DNA from: an uncultured Bacteroidia bacterium
GTDB taxonomy: Bacteria; Bacteroidota; Bacteroidia; Bacteroidales; F082
NCBI GenBank assembly: GCA_902770835.1
Contig: CACXUM010000027.1
Coordinates: 1 to 47,475 of the forward strand
Direction: 5' to 3'
Length of the DNA: 47,475 nt
A program made the position numbers and the translations under genes. The stretch's first letter is position 1, and each line of letters opens with the position of its first letter. Of this stretch, positions 26,354 through 33,467 are shown in pieces. The notes under the pieces are model-generated. The model ran no database searches, was not told where the DNA came from, and saw only the letters and a program-made list of their open reading frames with translations.

Positions 26354-26389
26354 ATGTAAATGGTGATTAATATTAATCGCCGTTTACAT
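26354..26389. repeat. 36-bp near-perfect dyad upstream of ATPase C
   Basis: ATGTAAATGGTGATTAAT (26354-26371) is followed directly by its inverted partner at 26372-26389. The arms match at 16 of 18 positions, the two exceptions being G-T-type changes. It lies upstream of the -33 element of ATPase C and 21 bp beyond the S41 stop. Confidence 0.85.
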
Positions 26390-26409
26390 TTTTTTTGTTT
26401 GGGCCGTTA

Positions 26410-27684
26410 TCAATAACCCTTAATGTACTCAATAGCCGCGTCAAGTTGGGGCTTGAGGTCGTCGTTGTGGTCTTTGCGCAGTATGATTTGGTCGGGTGTG
26501 TAGCCTGTGCCTTCCAACACCTTGCCGTCTATCCGTGCCTCGAATGTCGAGGTGTAGATGTAGTGGTGCATCGTTTCAATATTGCCAAAGGGGCCGCCAT
26601 AGTTGAGGTTGATGCTCGATGTGGGCTGCAATGGCCCAGTGGCGCCGTAGGTGCGCTCGCCTATGGTGTGGCTCGTGGGCAGCACTTTCTTGATGATGGA
26701 GGTCTCGATCTCGCCCATGCTGATGGAATTTATGTCGCAAAGGACGACGTATGGGACGTTTTCGGCGGTGAGGTCACGGTGGTATTGGCTCTGAGGGTCA
26801 ATATAATAGGGTGTCCAAGCGGAGTGCTCGTATCGTCCAGGGCCCTCCTTGTAGCGGGTTTGCATCACCTCGGTGCGCTCGTTGATGAACGAACCTACGA
26901 GATAATCGAGGTCGTCTTGGTAGCCGCCTGAGTTGGCGCGGTTGTCCAAGATGATGCCTGCCAGTTGCTCGCGCGGTGTTTCCTTGATGGCGGTCAGCCA
27001 ATGCTCAATCAAGGCTGCAGCCTCTTGAATGGTCGGGTCGTTGCTTTTCAGGATGGGTGTGATAGCCGCGCACGACTGCCAAAGGTAGGGAATCTTGCGT
27101 CCGTCGGGAAGCCTGAACAGGCAATAGGCAAAAAGCCCAACTTGACTGGTTCCTGGAATCCCGACAATAAAAAACTCGTTTGCTTCGAGTTCATAATGTG
27201 TGCCAACCTCTTGGAAGAAGCCATAAAAACGTGCTTGCTCGATGAATGACCATTCAATGTAATAGTCTCTTTTTTCCACTTCGTATTGTCCGGGAGTGAC
27301 GGCGAATAATTCAGTCGTGTCGGCAGCGGCAGGGAAGATGTTCTTGATCTGAATCGCCATGTGATGGTCTCTCAAACCGCCCATCGCGCCTTTGTAGAGT
27401 TCCTTGAGCTCGTCCAAGGTCACATCCTGGCCGGCTTCGTGTTTTGCATCGAGGGCGCGGAATTTGGGCATGTATTCGCTGTAAACGGCATCCCAGTCGG
27501 TGTTGTCAACGTCCCAAAACACATAGCCCGTGCTGATGCATTTCCAAAGATACTCGAACTGGCCGGAATAGCTATCGTAGGCCAACTTGTCCGATTCGCC
27601 GATATAGGGATGATAGTCGGCTTCTTTGCGGCAACCGCTGAAAACCAAGGCGATGATGGCTAATATGATGATGTTTCTTTTCAT
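26410..27684 (-). CDS. S41-family peptidase lipoprotein
   Basis: The 424-residue protein has a lipoprotein signal (lipobox LVFSGC near residue 17). The S41 domain occupies the C-terminal half, with LAGIILDNRANSGGYQDDLDYLVG (family LDxRxNxGG core, near 245) and CDINSISMGEIETSI, whose serine near 320 is the probable nucleophile. The end segment TGEGYTPD-like (LEGTGYTPDQIIL) is also typical. S41 members are C-terminal processing or tricorn-core-type proteases; in Bacteroidales many lipoprotein members have unknown substrates. It follows the barrel gene by 27 nt and may be the last gene of the transcript starting at 29068. Confidence 0.85.
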   Translation of the reverse strand: MKRNIIILAIIALVFSGCRKEADYHPYIGESDKLAYDSYSGQFEYLWKCISTGYVFWDVDNTDWDAVYSEYMPKFRALDAKHEAGQDVTLDELKELYKGAMGGLRDHHMAIQIKNIFPAAADTTELFAVTPGQYEVEKRDYYIEWSFIEQARFYGFFQEVGTHYELEANEFFIVGIPGTSQVGLFAYCLFRLPDGRKIPYLWQSCAAITPILKSNDPTIQEAAALIEHWLTAIKETPREQLAGIILDNRANSGGYQDDLDYLVGSFINERTEVMQTRYKEGPGRYEHSAWTPYYIDPQSQYHRDLTAENVPYVVLCDINSISMGEIETSIIKKVLPTSHTIGERTYGATGPLQPTSSINLNYGGPFGNIETMHHYIYTSTFEARIDGKVLEGTGYTPDQIILRKDHNDDLKPQLDAAIEYIKGY

Positions 27685-27711
27685 AGTTGTAATAATCTGA
27701 CAATTAATAAT

Positions 27712-28422
27712 TTAGAAGTTAGCAGCTATGCCGAGAGTAATGGAAAGCGTGTTCAGATACCGTGGGTCGCTCAGATGCGCGTATCCTTTGTGATGGCTTA
27801 CAAGGTCGTGGTAATACATGACATCCAAGCTAACGACAGGGCCTCCGCCGCTTACACTACTATCGAAAAAGCTATAACTTAGTCCCAATCCCCCTACTGC
27901 TCCCGCGATGAGACGTTGGTCTTCGCTATTGAACTCACGAATTTCATCGAAGTCGTTAAAATAGACATAGTAATCAGTCATCCAATAGGTTGTGCCTTTT
28001 GCCCAGGCTTTTATCCAATAACCGCCAAAGCCACCACAATAGGCATGGCCACGCAGTTGACGCCCGCCAAACGAGAAATCGTCCATCAGAGGAAGCATGA
28101 GATAATCATTGTTGTAACATGTGAATACAGGTTCTAAATAATGAAGATTACGGTCCATGCGGTGCCAACGTGACATAATGTCCAAATCGGCACGGATGGC
28201 CAGCCAGTCATTTAATTGATAGCGTGCCTGTAATCCAGCATCAGGGCAGATGAGGGCAGAATAGGTTTCATCGATCCGACCCATGTTGGAACGGGAGATG
28301 TTCGTCCAATTCAAACCTCCTTTCACGCCAATTGTCCATTTGGGATTCCATTGTGCATTGGCCTCCATCGCCGTCCAGCAAAACAGGACGAGAACGATGG
28401 CTTTGATAAAATTGTTTTTCAT
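27712..28422 (-). CDS. Outer membrane beta-barrel protein
   Basis: This 236-residue protein has a signal peptide ending ANAQ near residue 24, then alternating amphipathic strands such as WTIGVKGGLNWTNIS, AGLQARYQLNDWLAIRADL and GGLGLSYSFF. It ends in the aromatic residue F (TLSITLGIAANF), as barrel proteins do. It fits the PorT/OmpA-barrel-like group (outer membrane beta-barrel domain) common in Bacteroidota. Function unknown. It lies 22 nt after the RelE-type toxin gene and 27 nt before the S41 gene. Confidence 0.8.
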   Translation of the reverse strand: MKNNFIKAIVLVLFCWTAMEANAQWNPKWTIGVKGGLNWTNISRSNMGRIDETYSALICPDAGLQARYQLNDWLAIRADLDIMSRWHRMDRNLHYLEPVFTCYNNDYLMLPLMDDFSFGGRQLRGHAYCGGFGGYWIKAWAKGTTYWMTDYYVYFNDFDEIREFNSEDQRLIAGAVGGLGLSYSFFDSSVSGGGPVVSLDVMYYHDLVSHHKGYAHLSDPRYLNTLSITLGIAANF

Positions 28423-28444
28423 AAACAGAATATTTAGTTAAACG

Positions 28445-28771
28445 TTAATTGTTTTCTTTAGTTACCACTTGTTCAGCCTGTTTCTTCGGCTCGCGGCGGG
28501 TGTCCCAGAAAGCGGCGATATAAATGGTTTCGCCATTGATGAAATACACCATTTTGCTTAATCTGTTGATAACCGTGTTTCTATAGGAAAGTTTTCGGCC
28601 TTCAAACAATGGGTCAATCGCCCCAAGAAAAGGGTTGGTCAATATCAACCGTTCTGTTTCACGAACTTGCTTAATAAAGTCTTTCCTTGCTTCGCTGCCA
28701 AATCTTTTTTGTATGTATTTGGCAATTTGGTACAAAGACTTCTTTGCTTTCGGGTCCCAAATCGCTTTCAT
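28445..28771 (-). CDS. RelE/ParE-family toxin
   Basis: This 108-residue protein starts MKAIWDPKAKKSLYQIAKYIQKRFG, the usual ParE/RelE N-terminal helices. It ends with the core strand pattern NRLSKMVYFINGETIYIAAFWDTRREPKK, close to the RelE/ParE plasmid-stabilisation fold. It overlaps the antitoxin by 4 nt (ATGA), so the pair is translationally coupled. Such toxins act on mRNA in the ribosome or on DNA gyrase; which one applies here is not clear. Confidence 0.85.
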   Translation of the reverse strand: MKAIWDPKAKKSLYQIAKYIQKRFGSEARKDFIKQVRETERLILTNPFLGAIDPLFEGRKLSYRNTVINRLSKMVYFINGETIYIAAFWDTRREPKKQAEQVVTKENN

Positions 28772-29034
28772 GCCATCTCAAGTTGAAGTTCTTTTTGCTC
28801 AAATTCTTCTTCCAAATCACGGAAAACTTCTTCGCTGGGGATACCTAATCCTGCCTTATAATTGTGCTCTGCCTCGTCAAGCATGGCATTGAGTTCGTCC
28901 AAAGTGTATGGCTTCAGGTTTTCCTCATCGGCATCGGCGTATGCCATCAAGTTCATAGCCATCCAACGCATATTGTCGGGTGAGAGTGTGCTGTGGAGAT
29001 AATCCAACAATCCTCTTAATGTTGATTCGCTCAT
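28768..29034 (-). CDS. Antitoxin partner of the RelE/ParE toxin
   Basis: The 88-residue acidic protein (MSESTLRGLLDYLHSTLSPDNMRWM, then DELNAMLDEAEHNYKAGLGIPSEEVFRDLEEEFEQ) has the usual antitoxin tail PSEEVFRDLEEE, which wraps the toxin. No obvious DNA-binding domain, although the N-terminal helices may serve. First gene of the unit; a -7 box lies 27 nt upstream at 29061-29068. Confidence 0.8.
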   Translation of the reverse strand: MSESTLRGLLDYLHSTLSPDNMRWMAMNLMAYADADEENLKPYTLDELNAMLDEAEHNYKAGLGIPSEEVFRDLEEEFEQKELQLEMA

Positions 29035-29060
29035 GGTTTGCCTGTTTTGTTATTATGCGA

Positions 29061-29068
29061 CAAAAGTA
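29061..29068 (-). promoter_or_regulatory. Promoter of the toxin-antitoxin unit
   Basis: TACTTTTG on the minus strand, matching TAnnTTTG. With small gaps downstream, the transcript may run through antitoxin, toxin, barrel and S41 genes. Confidence 0.6.
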
Positions 29069-29092
29069 CAATTTTTCGTCAAAATGAAACAA

Positions 29093-29124
29093 AAAAATCC
29101 GCCAAACAATGTTGGCGGATTTTT
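29093..29124 (-). terminator. Terminator of pruA
   Basis: A perfect 13-bp stem, AAAAATCCGCCAA (29093-29105) with TTGGCGGATTTTT (29112-29124), loop of 6 nt, 20 nt after the pruA stop. AT tails on both sides make it usable in both directions. Confidence 0.8.
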
Positions 29125-29144
29125 CTTGGTGTTTATCTTTACGA

Positions 29145-30776
29145 TTATTCCTTCGCGAGGAACGGATACCCGTAAGCGGCAGCAGGAACAAACGTGTTCT
29201 TGATGGCGCGAGGGCTGGTCCAGCGGATGAGGTTCCACAGGCCACCGGCCTTGTCGTTGGTGCCGCTGGCGCGGGCGCCGCCGAAGGGCTGCATGCCGAC
29301 CACGGCTCCCGTGGGCTTGTCGTTCACGTAGTAGTTGCCGGCTGCATGGCGCAGCTTGTCGTTGGCAATCTTCTGGGCCTTCAGGCAGTTGCCGAAGAAG
29401 GCACCGGTGAGGGCGTAAGGCGAGCTCTGGTCGCAAACATCCAACATTTCCTCAAACTTGTTGTCGTCGTAAACGTAGATGGTGATGATGGGTCCGAAGA
29501 TTTCTTCCACCATGCTCTCGTAGTTCGGCACCTTGGCGAGGATGACGGTGGGCTCCACGAAGTAACCCACGCTCTTGTCGCAGTTGCCGCCGAACACGAT
29601 TTCGGCATCGGCGCTGGCCTTGGCGCGGTCGATGTAGCCCTTGCAGTTGTCGAACGAAGCCTCGTCGATGACGGCGTTCACATAGTTCGAGAAGTCTTTC
29701 ACGTCACCCATCTTGATGGTGCTCATCATGTCGCCCACGCGGTTCTTCACGTCGTTCCACATCGAAGCGGGGATGTAGGCACGCGAGGCGGCTGAGCACT
29801 TCTGGCCTTGGTATTCGAAGGCGCCACGCACGATGGCCACGGCCACTTCTTGCGGGTCGGCGCTGTTGTGGACGAAGATGAAGTCCTTGCCGCCGGTCTC
29901 ACCCACGAGGCGAGGATAGGCCTTGTACATGTCGAGGTTCTGTCCGGTGGTCTTCCACAGGCTCTTGAAGGTGCCCGTGCTGCCGGTGAAGTGAATGGCG
30001 TTGAAGTTCTTGTCCTTCAGGGCCACGCCGCTGATCACGCTGCCCTTGCCGGGCAAGAAGTTGACCACGCCGGCGGGAAGTCCGGCTTCCATGAAGATGC
30101 GCATATCGGTGTAGTTCGACAGCAGTGCAGTCGTCGAGGGCTTCCAGATGGTAGTGTTGCCCATCAGGGCGGGAGTCATGTTCAGGTTGGAGGCGATGGA
30201 GGTGAAGTTGAAAGGCGTGATGGCGAACACGAAGCCTTCCAAGGGACGGTATTCGGTGCGGTTCAGCTGGTCGTTGGCCGAAGCGGGCTGCTCGGCGTAG
30301 AGCTTGCTGGCGTAGTAGTTGTTGTAGCGGAAGAAGTCGATGGTTTCGCAGGCGCTGTCGATTTCGGCTTGGAAGCAGTTCTTCGACTGGCCGAGCATGG
30401 TGGCGGCGTTGATACGGGCGCGGTACTTGGTGGCCAACATCTCGCCGATGCGTGCCATGATGGCGGCGCGCTCGTCCCAAGGCGTGTTCTCCCAGTCGTG
30501 CTTGGCGGCTTGGGCGGCGTCGATGGCCATGCGGACTTCCTTTTCGCCTACCTTGTGGTAGCGTGCGATGACGTGTTTGTGGTCGTGAGGCATCACCACT
30601 TCGCCCATGTCGCCCGTGCGGACTTCCTGGCCGTTGATGATGGCGGGGATTTCAACGATTTCGTTGGATTGTCTTTCGAGTTCCTTCTGGAGTTCGATTC
30701 TTTCCGGACTGCCTGGCTTGTAGCTTTTTACAGGCTCGTTTTCCGGCTTCGCAAATGTGATCAGTGCGTTGTTCAT
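29145..30776 (-). CDS. pruA: L-glutamate gamma-semialdehyde dehydrogenase
   Basis: The 543-residue protein is the stand-alone 1-pyrroline-5-carboxylate dehydrogenase, oxidising glutamate semialdehyde to glutamate with NAD in proline or arginine breakdown. Motifs are ITPFNFTSIASNL near 190, HFTGSTGTFKSLW near 265, RLVGETGGKDFIFVH with the general-base Glu near 295, and FEYQGQKCSAASRAY with the catalytic Cys near 330. The C-terminal PFGGARASGTNDKAGG is typical. It stands alone between terminators; no proline dehydrogenase is nearby. Its leader resembles that of the gene at 39101. Confidence 0.95.
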   Translation of the reverse strand: MNNALITFAKPENEPVKSYKPGSPERIELQKELERQSNEIVEIPAIINGQEVRTGDMGEVVMPHDHKHVIARYHKVGEKEVRMAIDAAQAAKHDWENTPWDERAAIMARIGEMLATKYRARINAATMLGQSKNCFQAEIDSACETIDFFRYNNYYASKLYAEQPASANDQLNRTEYRPLEGFVFAITPFNFTSIASNLNMTPALMGNTTIWKPSTTALLSNYTDMRIFMEAGLPAGVVNFLPGKGSVISGVALKDKNFNAIHFTGSTGTFKSLWKTTGQNLDMYKAYPRLVGETGGKDFIFVHNSADPQEVAVAIVRGAFEYQGQKCSAASRAYIPASMWNDVKNRVGDMMSTIKMGDVKDFSNYVNAVIDEASFDNCKGYIDRAKASADAEIVFGGNCDKSVGYFVEPTVILAKVPNYESMVEEIFGPIITIYVYDDNKFEEMLDVCDQSSPYALTGAFFGNCLKAQKIANDKLRHAAGNYYVNDKPTGAVVGMQPFGGARASGTNDKAGGLWNLIRWTSPRAIKNTFVPAAAYGYPFLAKE

Positions 30777-30827
30777 TACTTGTTATTTAAAGATTTGAAG
30801 ATTTAGAATTTCAAGATTTTTGCGGTG

Positions 30828-30835
30828 CAAATATA
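30828..30835 (-). promoter_or_regulatory. -7 box of pruA
   Basis: TATATTTG on the minus strand. The leader down to the ATG at 30776 holds repeated AAATCTT-type words, also seen before the gene at 39101. Confidence 0.55.
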
Positions 30836-30860
30836 GTAAAAATCATTGCGAAAAACTTCG

Positions 30861-30878
30861 TTGCGAAATTTTTCGCAA
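30861..30878 (-). terminator. Hairpin after ATPase D
   Basis: TTGCGAAA (30861-30868) pairs with TTTCGCAA (30871-30878). A further TTGCGAAAAA lies at 30846-30855. It follows the stop of ATPase D by 9 nt and fits a terminator; a T-run is only partial. Confidence 0.5.
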
Positions 30879-30886
30879 CAATAAGC

Positions 30887-32335
30887 CTAAATAGTCGGTT
30901 CAAAAAGACTATCTAAAGTTACGGTTTTTTGGAACACACCGCTGTGCAGGCCATATTTCAGGCCGTATGTGGTGACGAGGGTCATCTGCACATTGTGCGT
31001 CCGGCTCACATGGTCAATCATCCATTGCAGGCGCTCGCGAAGTTGCATCTCATAGTCGGCCTTGACTTCAAATTCCTTATTGACGAATTTCATCTCGCAG
31101 AGATTGATTACCCTATCGGAGCGGCTGATGATGAGGTCGATTTGCATCCCTTTCTGTCCGTCAATCCCGCGCATTGTCCAAGGGGAGTTTTCCGAACTGA
31201 CGCCAGCCACGCCCAAACCGGCCTTGACTTGCTCGACATGGCCGAGGCAGGCGTTTTCGAATGCCCGTCCCCGCCAAGGGTTGAGCGAGGGATGGTTCTC
31301 GTTGTCGCGCCAGAAATGTCTGCCCCGTCCGCGTCCTTCCACTTGGTCGAGGTAGAAAAGGCAAAACGGGTCGATGAGGCGGTATTGCAGGTTTCGTTTG
31401 TTGTTCTCGAAAGGCTTGTAGCGTTCGATGAAGTCGCTGGCTTCCAAGGCGTGAAGTGCTTGCGAGAGCGACTTGCCCGCGACAATGCCCGTTTTCTCCG
31501 CGATTTCTTCGCGGCTATATCCGCTTTGGCGTTTGGAAAGTTGTCGGATGATGGCCTTGTAAGGCTCGGGCGACCTGAACAAGGAGTTGAACAGCCTTTC
31601 GAATTCGTTTTTCAGTTTTGCCTTGTGGTCGAAATACAGGCTGTCGATGGTTTGGGCCAAACTCAGTCCGGGCTGTACATAACTGAGGTACATCGGTATG
31701 CCGCCGACGGCCATGTAGAGTTGGAGAATGTCGTAACGCGAAAGGGTAACATCCTGTGATTTCAGCAGTTGCTCGGCCTCGTGAAGTGTGAAAGGGGCAA
31801 GTTGTATCTCGGCGTTTACGCGGTCGTAAAGCCCACCATACGAGTTGATGAGGTTGTCCTGAATCCAAGAGGTGGCCGAGCCACACACGATGAGCATCAG
31901 GTTGTCTTGTCCGGCTCCCCAACCGTTCCAGAAATGCTCGAAGGCAGTGACGAAGCCCGACCGTGGCGTGTCCATCCAAGGCATCTCGTCGATAAACACC
32001 ACTAATCTTTTGTTTTTGTCTTGTTTTTCAAGCAGTTCCCTCAGTCGGTCGAAGGCTTCCATCCAGTTTTTTGGGCGCGAGATTGTTTTGGCACCATATT
32101 GAATCAGGCAGGAATGGAAAGCCTCAAGTTGGGCTTCGAGCAGGTTGCCTTCTTCCAACTCCAAAGGCGAAACGCCGGTGTGGTAGAACGCGAGGTGTTC
32201 TTTGAACAGTTCTCTCACCAAGTAGGTTTTTCCCACTCTTCTGCGACCGTATATGGCCACCAATTGCGATTGTTTCTTGCGGAAAAGCCTTATGAGTTCT
32301 TCGATTTGTTGTTTTCGCCCGATAATGTTGCTCAT
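30887..32335 (-). CDS. AAA ATPase with DUF234-like PD-(D/E)XK tail (ATPase D)
   Basis: The 482-residue protein has Walker A IYGRRRVGKTYLV near residue 30 and Walker B LVVFIDEMPWM near 112. A sensor segment LIVCGSATSWI follows. A winged-helix region is near SGYSREEIAEKTGIVAGKSLSQAL (about 275). The DUF234-like domain has MQIDLIISRSDRVINLCEMKF near 405, a D-x(n)-E-x-K core with the K conserved. It is more distant from ATPase C than the shared plan suggests and its operator repeat is entirely different. It lies between pruA and an NlpC/P60 gene; neither neighbour is functionally related. Its array lies upstream of its own -33 element. Confidence 0.88.
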   Translation of the reverse strand: MSNIIGRKQQIEELIRLFRKKQSQLVAIYGRRRVGKTYLVRELFKEHLAFYHTGVSPLELEEGNLLEAQLEAFHSCLIQYGAKTISRPKNWMEAFDRLRELLEKQDKNKRLVVFIDEMPWMDTPRSGFVTAFEHFWNGWGAGQDNLMLIVCGSATSWIQDNLINSYGGLYDRVNAEIQLAPFTLHEAEQLLKSQDVTLSRYDILQLYMAVGGIPMYLSYVQPGLSLAQTIDSLYFDHKAKLKNEFERLFNSLFRSPEPYKAIIRQLSKRQSGYSREEIAEKTGIVAGKSLSQALHALEASDFIERYKPFENNKRNLQYRLIDPFCLFYLDQVEGRGRGRHFWRDNENHPSLNPWRGRAFENACLGHVEQVKAGLGVAGVSSENSPWTMRGIDGQKGMQIDLIISRSDRVINLCEMKFVNKEFEVKADYEMQLRERLQWMIDHVSRTHNVQMTLVTTYGLKYGLHSGVFQKTVTLDSLFEPTI

Positions 32336-32363
32336 TGCCTTACAAATGACTGGTTTAAGGCTG

Positions 32364-32393
32364 CAAAACTACGGAATATTTCCAAACCAGCAA
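32364..32393 (-). promoter_or_regulatory. Promoter of ATPase D
   Basis: -7 TAGTTTTG (32371 to 32364, minus strand) and -33 TTG (32393 to 32391) are separated by 19 nt, the usual Bacteroidetes spacing. The repeat array begins 18 nt further upstream at 32412. Confidence 0.65.
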
Positions 32394-32411
32394 AACAATT
32401 TTTGTATTTTA

Positions 32412-32556
32412 TTTACCCGCGAAACCCTATTTTTATCATCTCGTGGGTAATTATAAATTTTTTATTTACCCGTGAAATGGTGGTTTCTGTGTTTCGTGGG
32501 TAATTATCGTTTTCTTATTTACCCACGAAACGGCATTTTAGGTATTTCGCGGGTAA
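32412..32556. repeat. Alternating half-site array upstream of ATPase D
   Basis: Six half-sites of TTTACCCRYGAAA type. Forward copies are at 32412-32424, 32465-32477 and 32518-32530, exactly 53 bp apart. Inverted copies (TTTCGYGGGTAA) are at 32439-32450, 32492-32503 and 32545-32556, also exactly 53 bp apart; the first has TCTCG. Adjacent half-site centres are 26 or 27 bp apart, about 2.5 helical turns, and the orientation alternates. The segments between are unrelated AT-rich 13-14 bp. It fills the gap between ATPase D and the NlpC/P60 gene. Confidence 0.92.
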
Positions 32557-32579
32557 TTTGATTTGGTTTTTCGGGAACA

Positions 32580-33323
32580 TTACCCCATTCGCTTAATGGC
32601 TTGCAACCGATGTGTATGCACATTCAATTCTTTATTAAATATCCCCGTTTGGTCAAGGTAGTCGATGCGGACTTGTCCCGAGGCGTGGATGATTTGCTCG
32701 TCGCCCATGAGGATGCCTACATGCGTGATTCGTCCATCCTCATCGCCGAAAAAGGCCAAATCTCCGGCGCATGTTTCTTGCAGGAAATACACCAAATCGC
32801 CGCAAGCCACCTGCTGTGAAGCATCGCGGGGGAGGAGCAAGCCACTCAAGCGGGCGCAAATTTGCACCAAGCCTGAACAATCAATGCCAAATGCCGTGCG
32901 GCCTCCCCAAAGATAAGGCGCACCGAGCAGTTTCTTGGCGTTTTCAACCATCAGTTCAGGCTGAAAATGCTGTGGCATTTCCGCTGCGTCAGGATACGGC
33001 TCGTAAAGTGGCGTGCCCAAGGTCAATAATTTGCTATCGTATTCCGCGACGGCCTTATTAATAAGGTATGGCTTTTTGCTTTTCAAAGCGATGAAATCCG
33101 CATCGTTGATTTCGCAAAACTGTTTCGCCTGAATCCAGCCTTCGTAAAACTCGGTTCCTGAGCCTGTCGAAGGGCCGTTTTCTGTTTGAATCAAAAGCCA
33201 TTCTGGAGCTTTGTCCAAAACGGTATAGGTTTCATTATAAAGCAGTTGGCTCACCATTTCGGAGGCGTGTCGGGCTTCCTTGCGCAAGGCGATGGCGGAT
33301 AAATTGCAGATGCCGTGGGTCAT
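32580..33323 (-). CDS. NlpC/P60 (C40) peptidase, YkfC-like
   Basis: The 247-residue protein has no signal peptide and starts at MTHGICNLSAIALRKEARHASEM. The N-terminal SH3-like part runs to about residue 120 and the NlpC/P60 domain follows. Catalytic residues appear in FGIDCSGLVQ (Cys, near 150), ITHVGILMG (His, near 200) and IIHASGQVRIDY. This resembles cytoplasmic YkfC-type gamma-D-glutamyl-L-diamino acid endopeptidases that recycle muropeptides. A short repeat-like insert encodes GPSTGSGT in the SH3 region near residue 55. The frame extends to 33362 but the start at 33323 is preferred. Divergent from the PgpH-like gene. Confidence 0.83.
   Translation of the reverse strand: MTHGICNLSAIALRKEARHASEMVSQLLYNETYTVLDKAPEWLLIQTENGPSTGSGTEFYEGWIQAKQFCEINDADFIALKSKKPYLINKAVAEYDSKLLTLGTPLYEPYPDAAEMPQHFQPELMVENAKKLLGAPYLWGGRTAFGIDCSGLVQICARLSGLLLPRDASQQVACGDLVYFLQETCAGDLAFFGDEDGRITHVGILMGDEQIIHASGQVRIDYLDQTGIFNKELNVHTHRLQAIKRMG
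33153..33176. repeat. Dispersed repeat-like insert in the NlpC/P60 gene
   Basis: These 24 nt on the minus strand contain CCTTCGACAGGCTCAGG, which I recognise from dispersed repeat elements in many environmental and gut bacterial genomes. It is inserted in frame and gives the peptide GPSTGSGT between LLIQTEN and EFYEGWIQ. Identity of the element is from memory, not from a search. Confidence 0.5.
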
Positions 33324-33467
33324 GATTTTTCTTTGTTTTCTGACCGCTAAATTAGGTAACAAATCGGTGCAATCGGCCTTTTTTCGACGATTTTTTTCAA
33401 GCGATTGGAGTTTTTCTTAATTTAGCACACGGATTATAAGCCGATTGTAATTTTTAAATAATTGGTT

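Noticed and set aside
26354-26389. Terminator of the S41 gene
   Set aside because: The dyad has AT-rich arms, no loop and no T-run, and shares its half-site with the other ATPase C repeats.
32412-32556. CRISPR-like array
   Set aside because: Repeats are inverted half-sites with 13-14 bp AT-rich gaps, not constant repeats with unique spacers of about 30 bp, and no cas genes are present.
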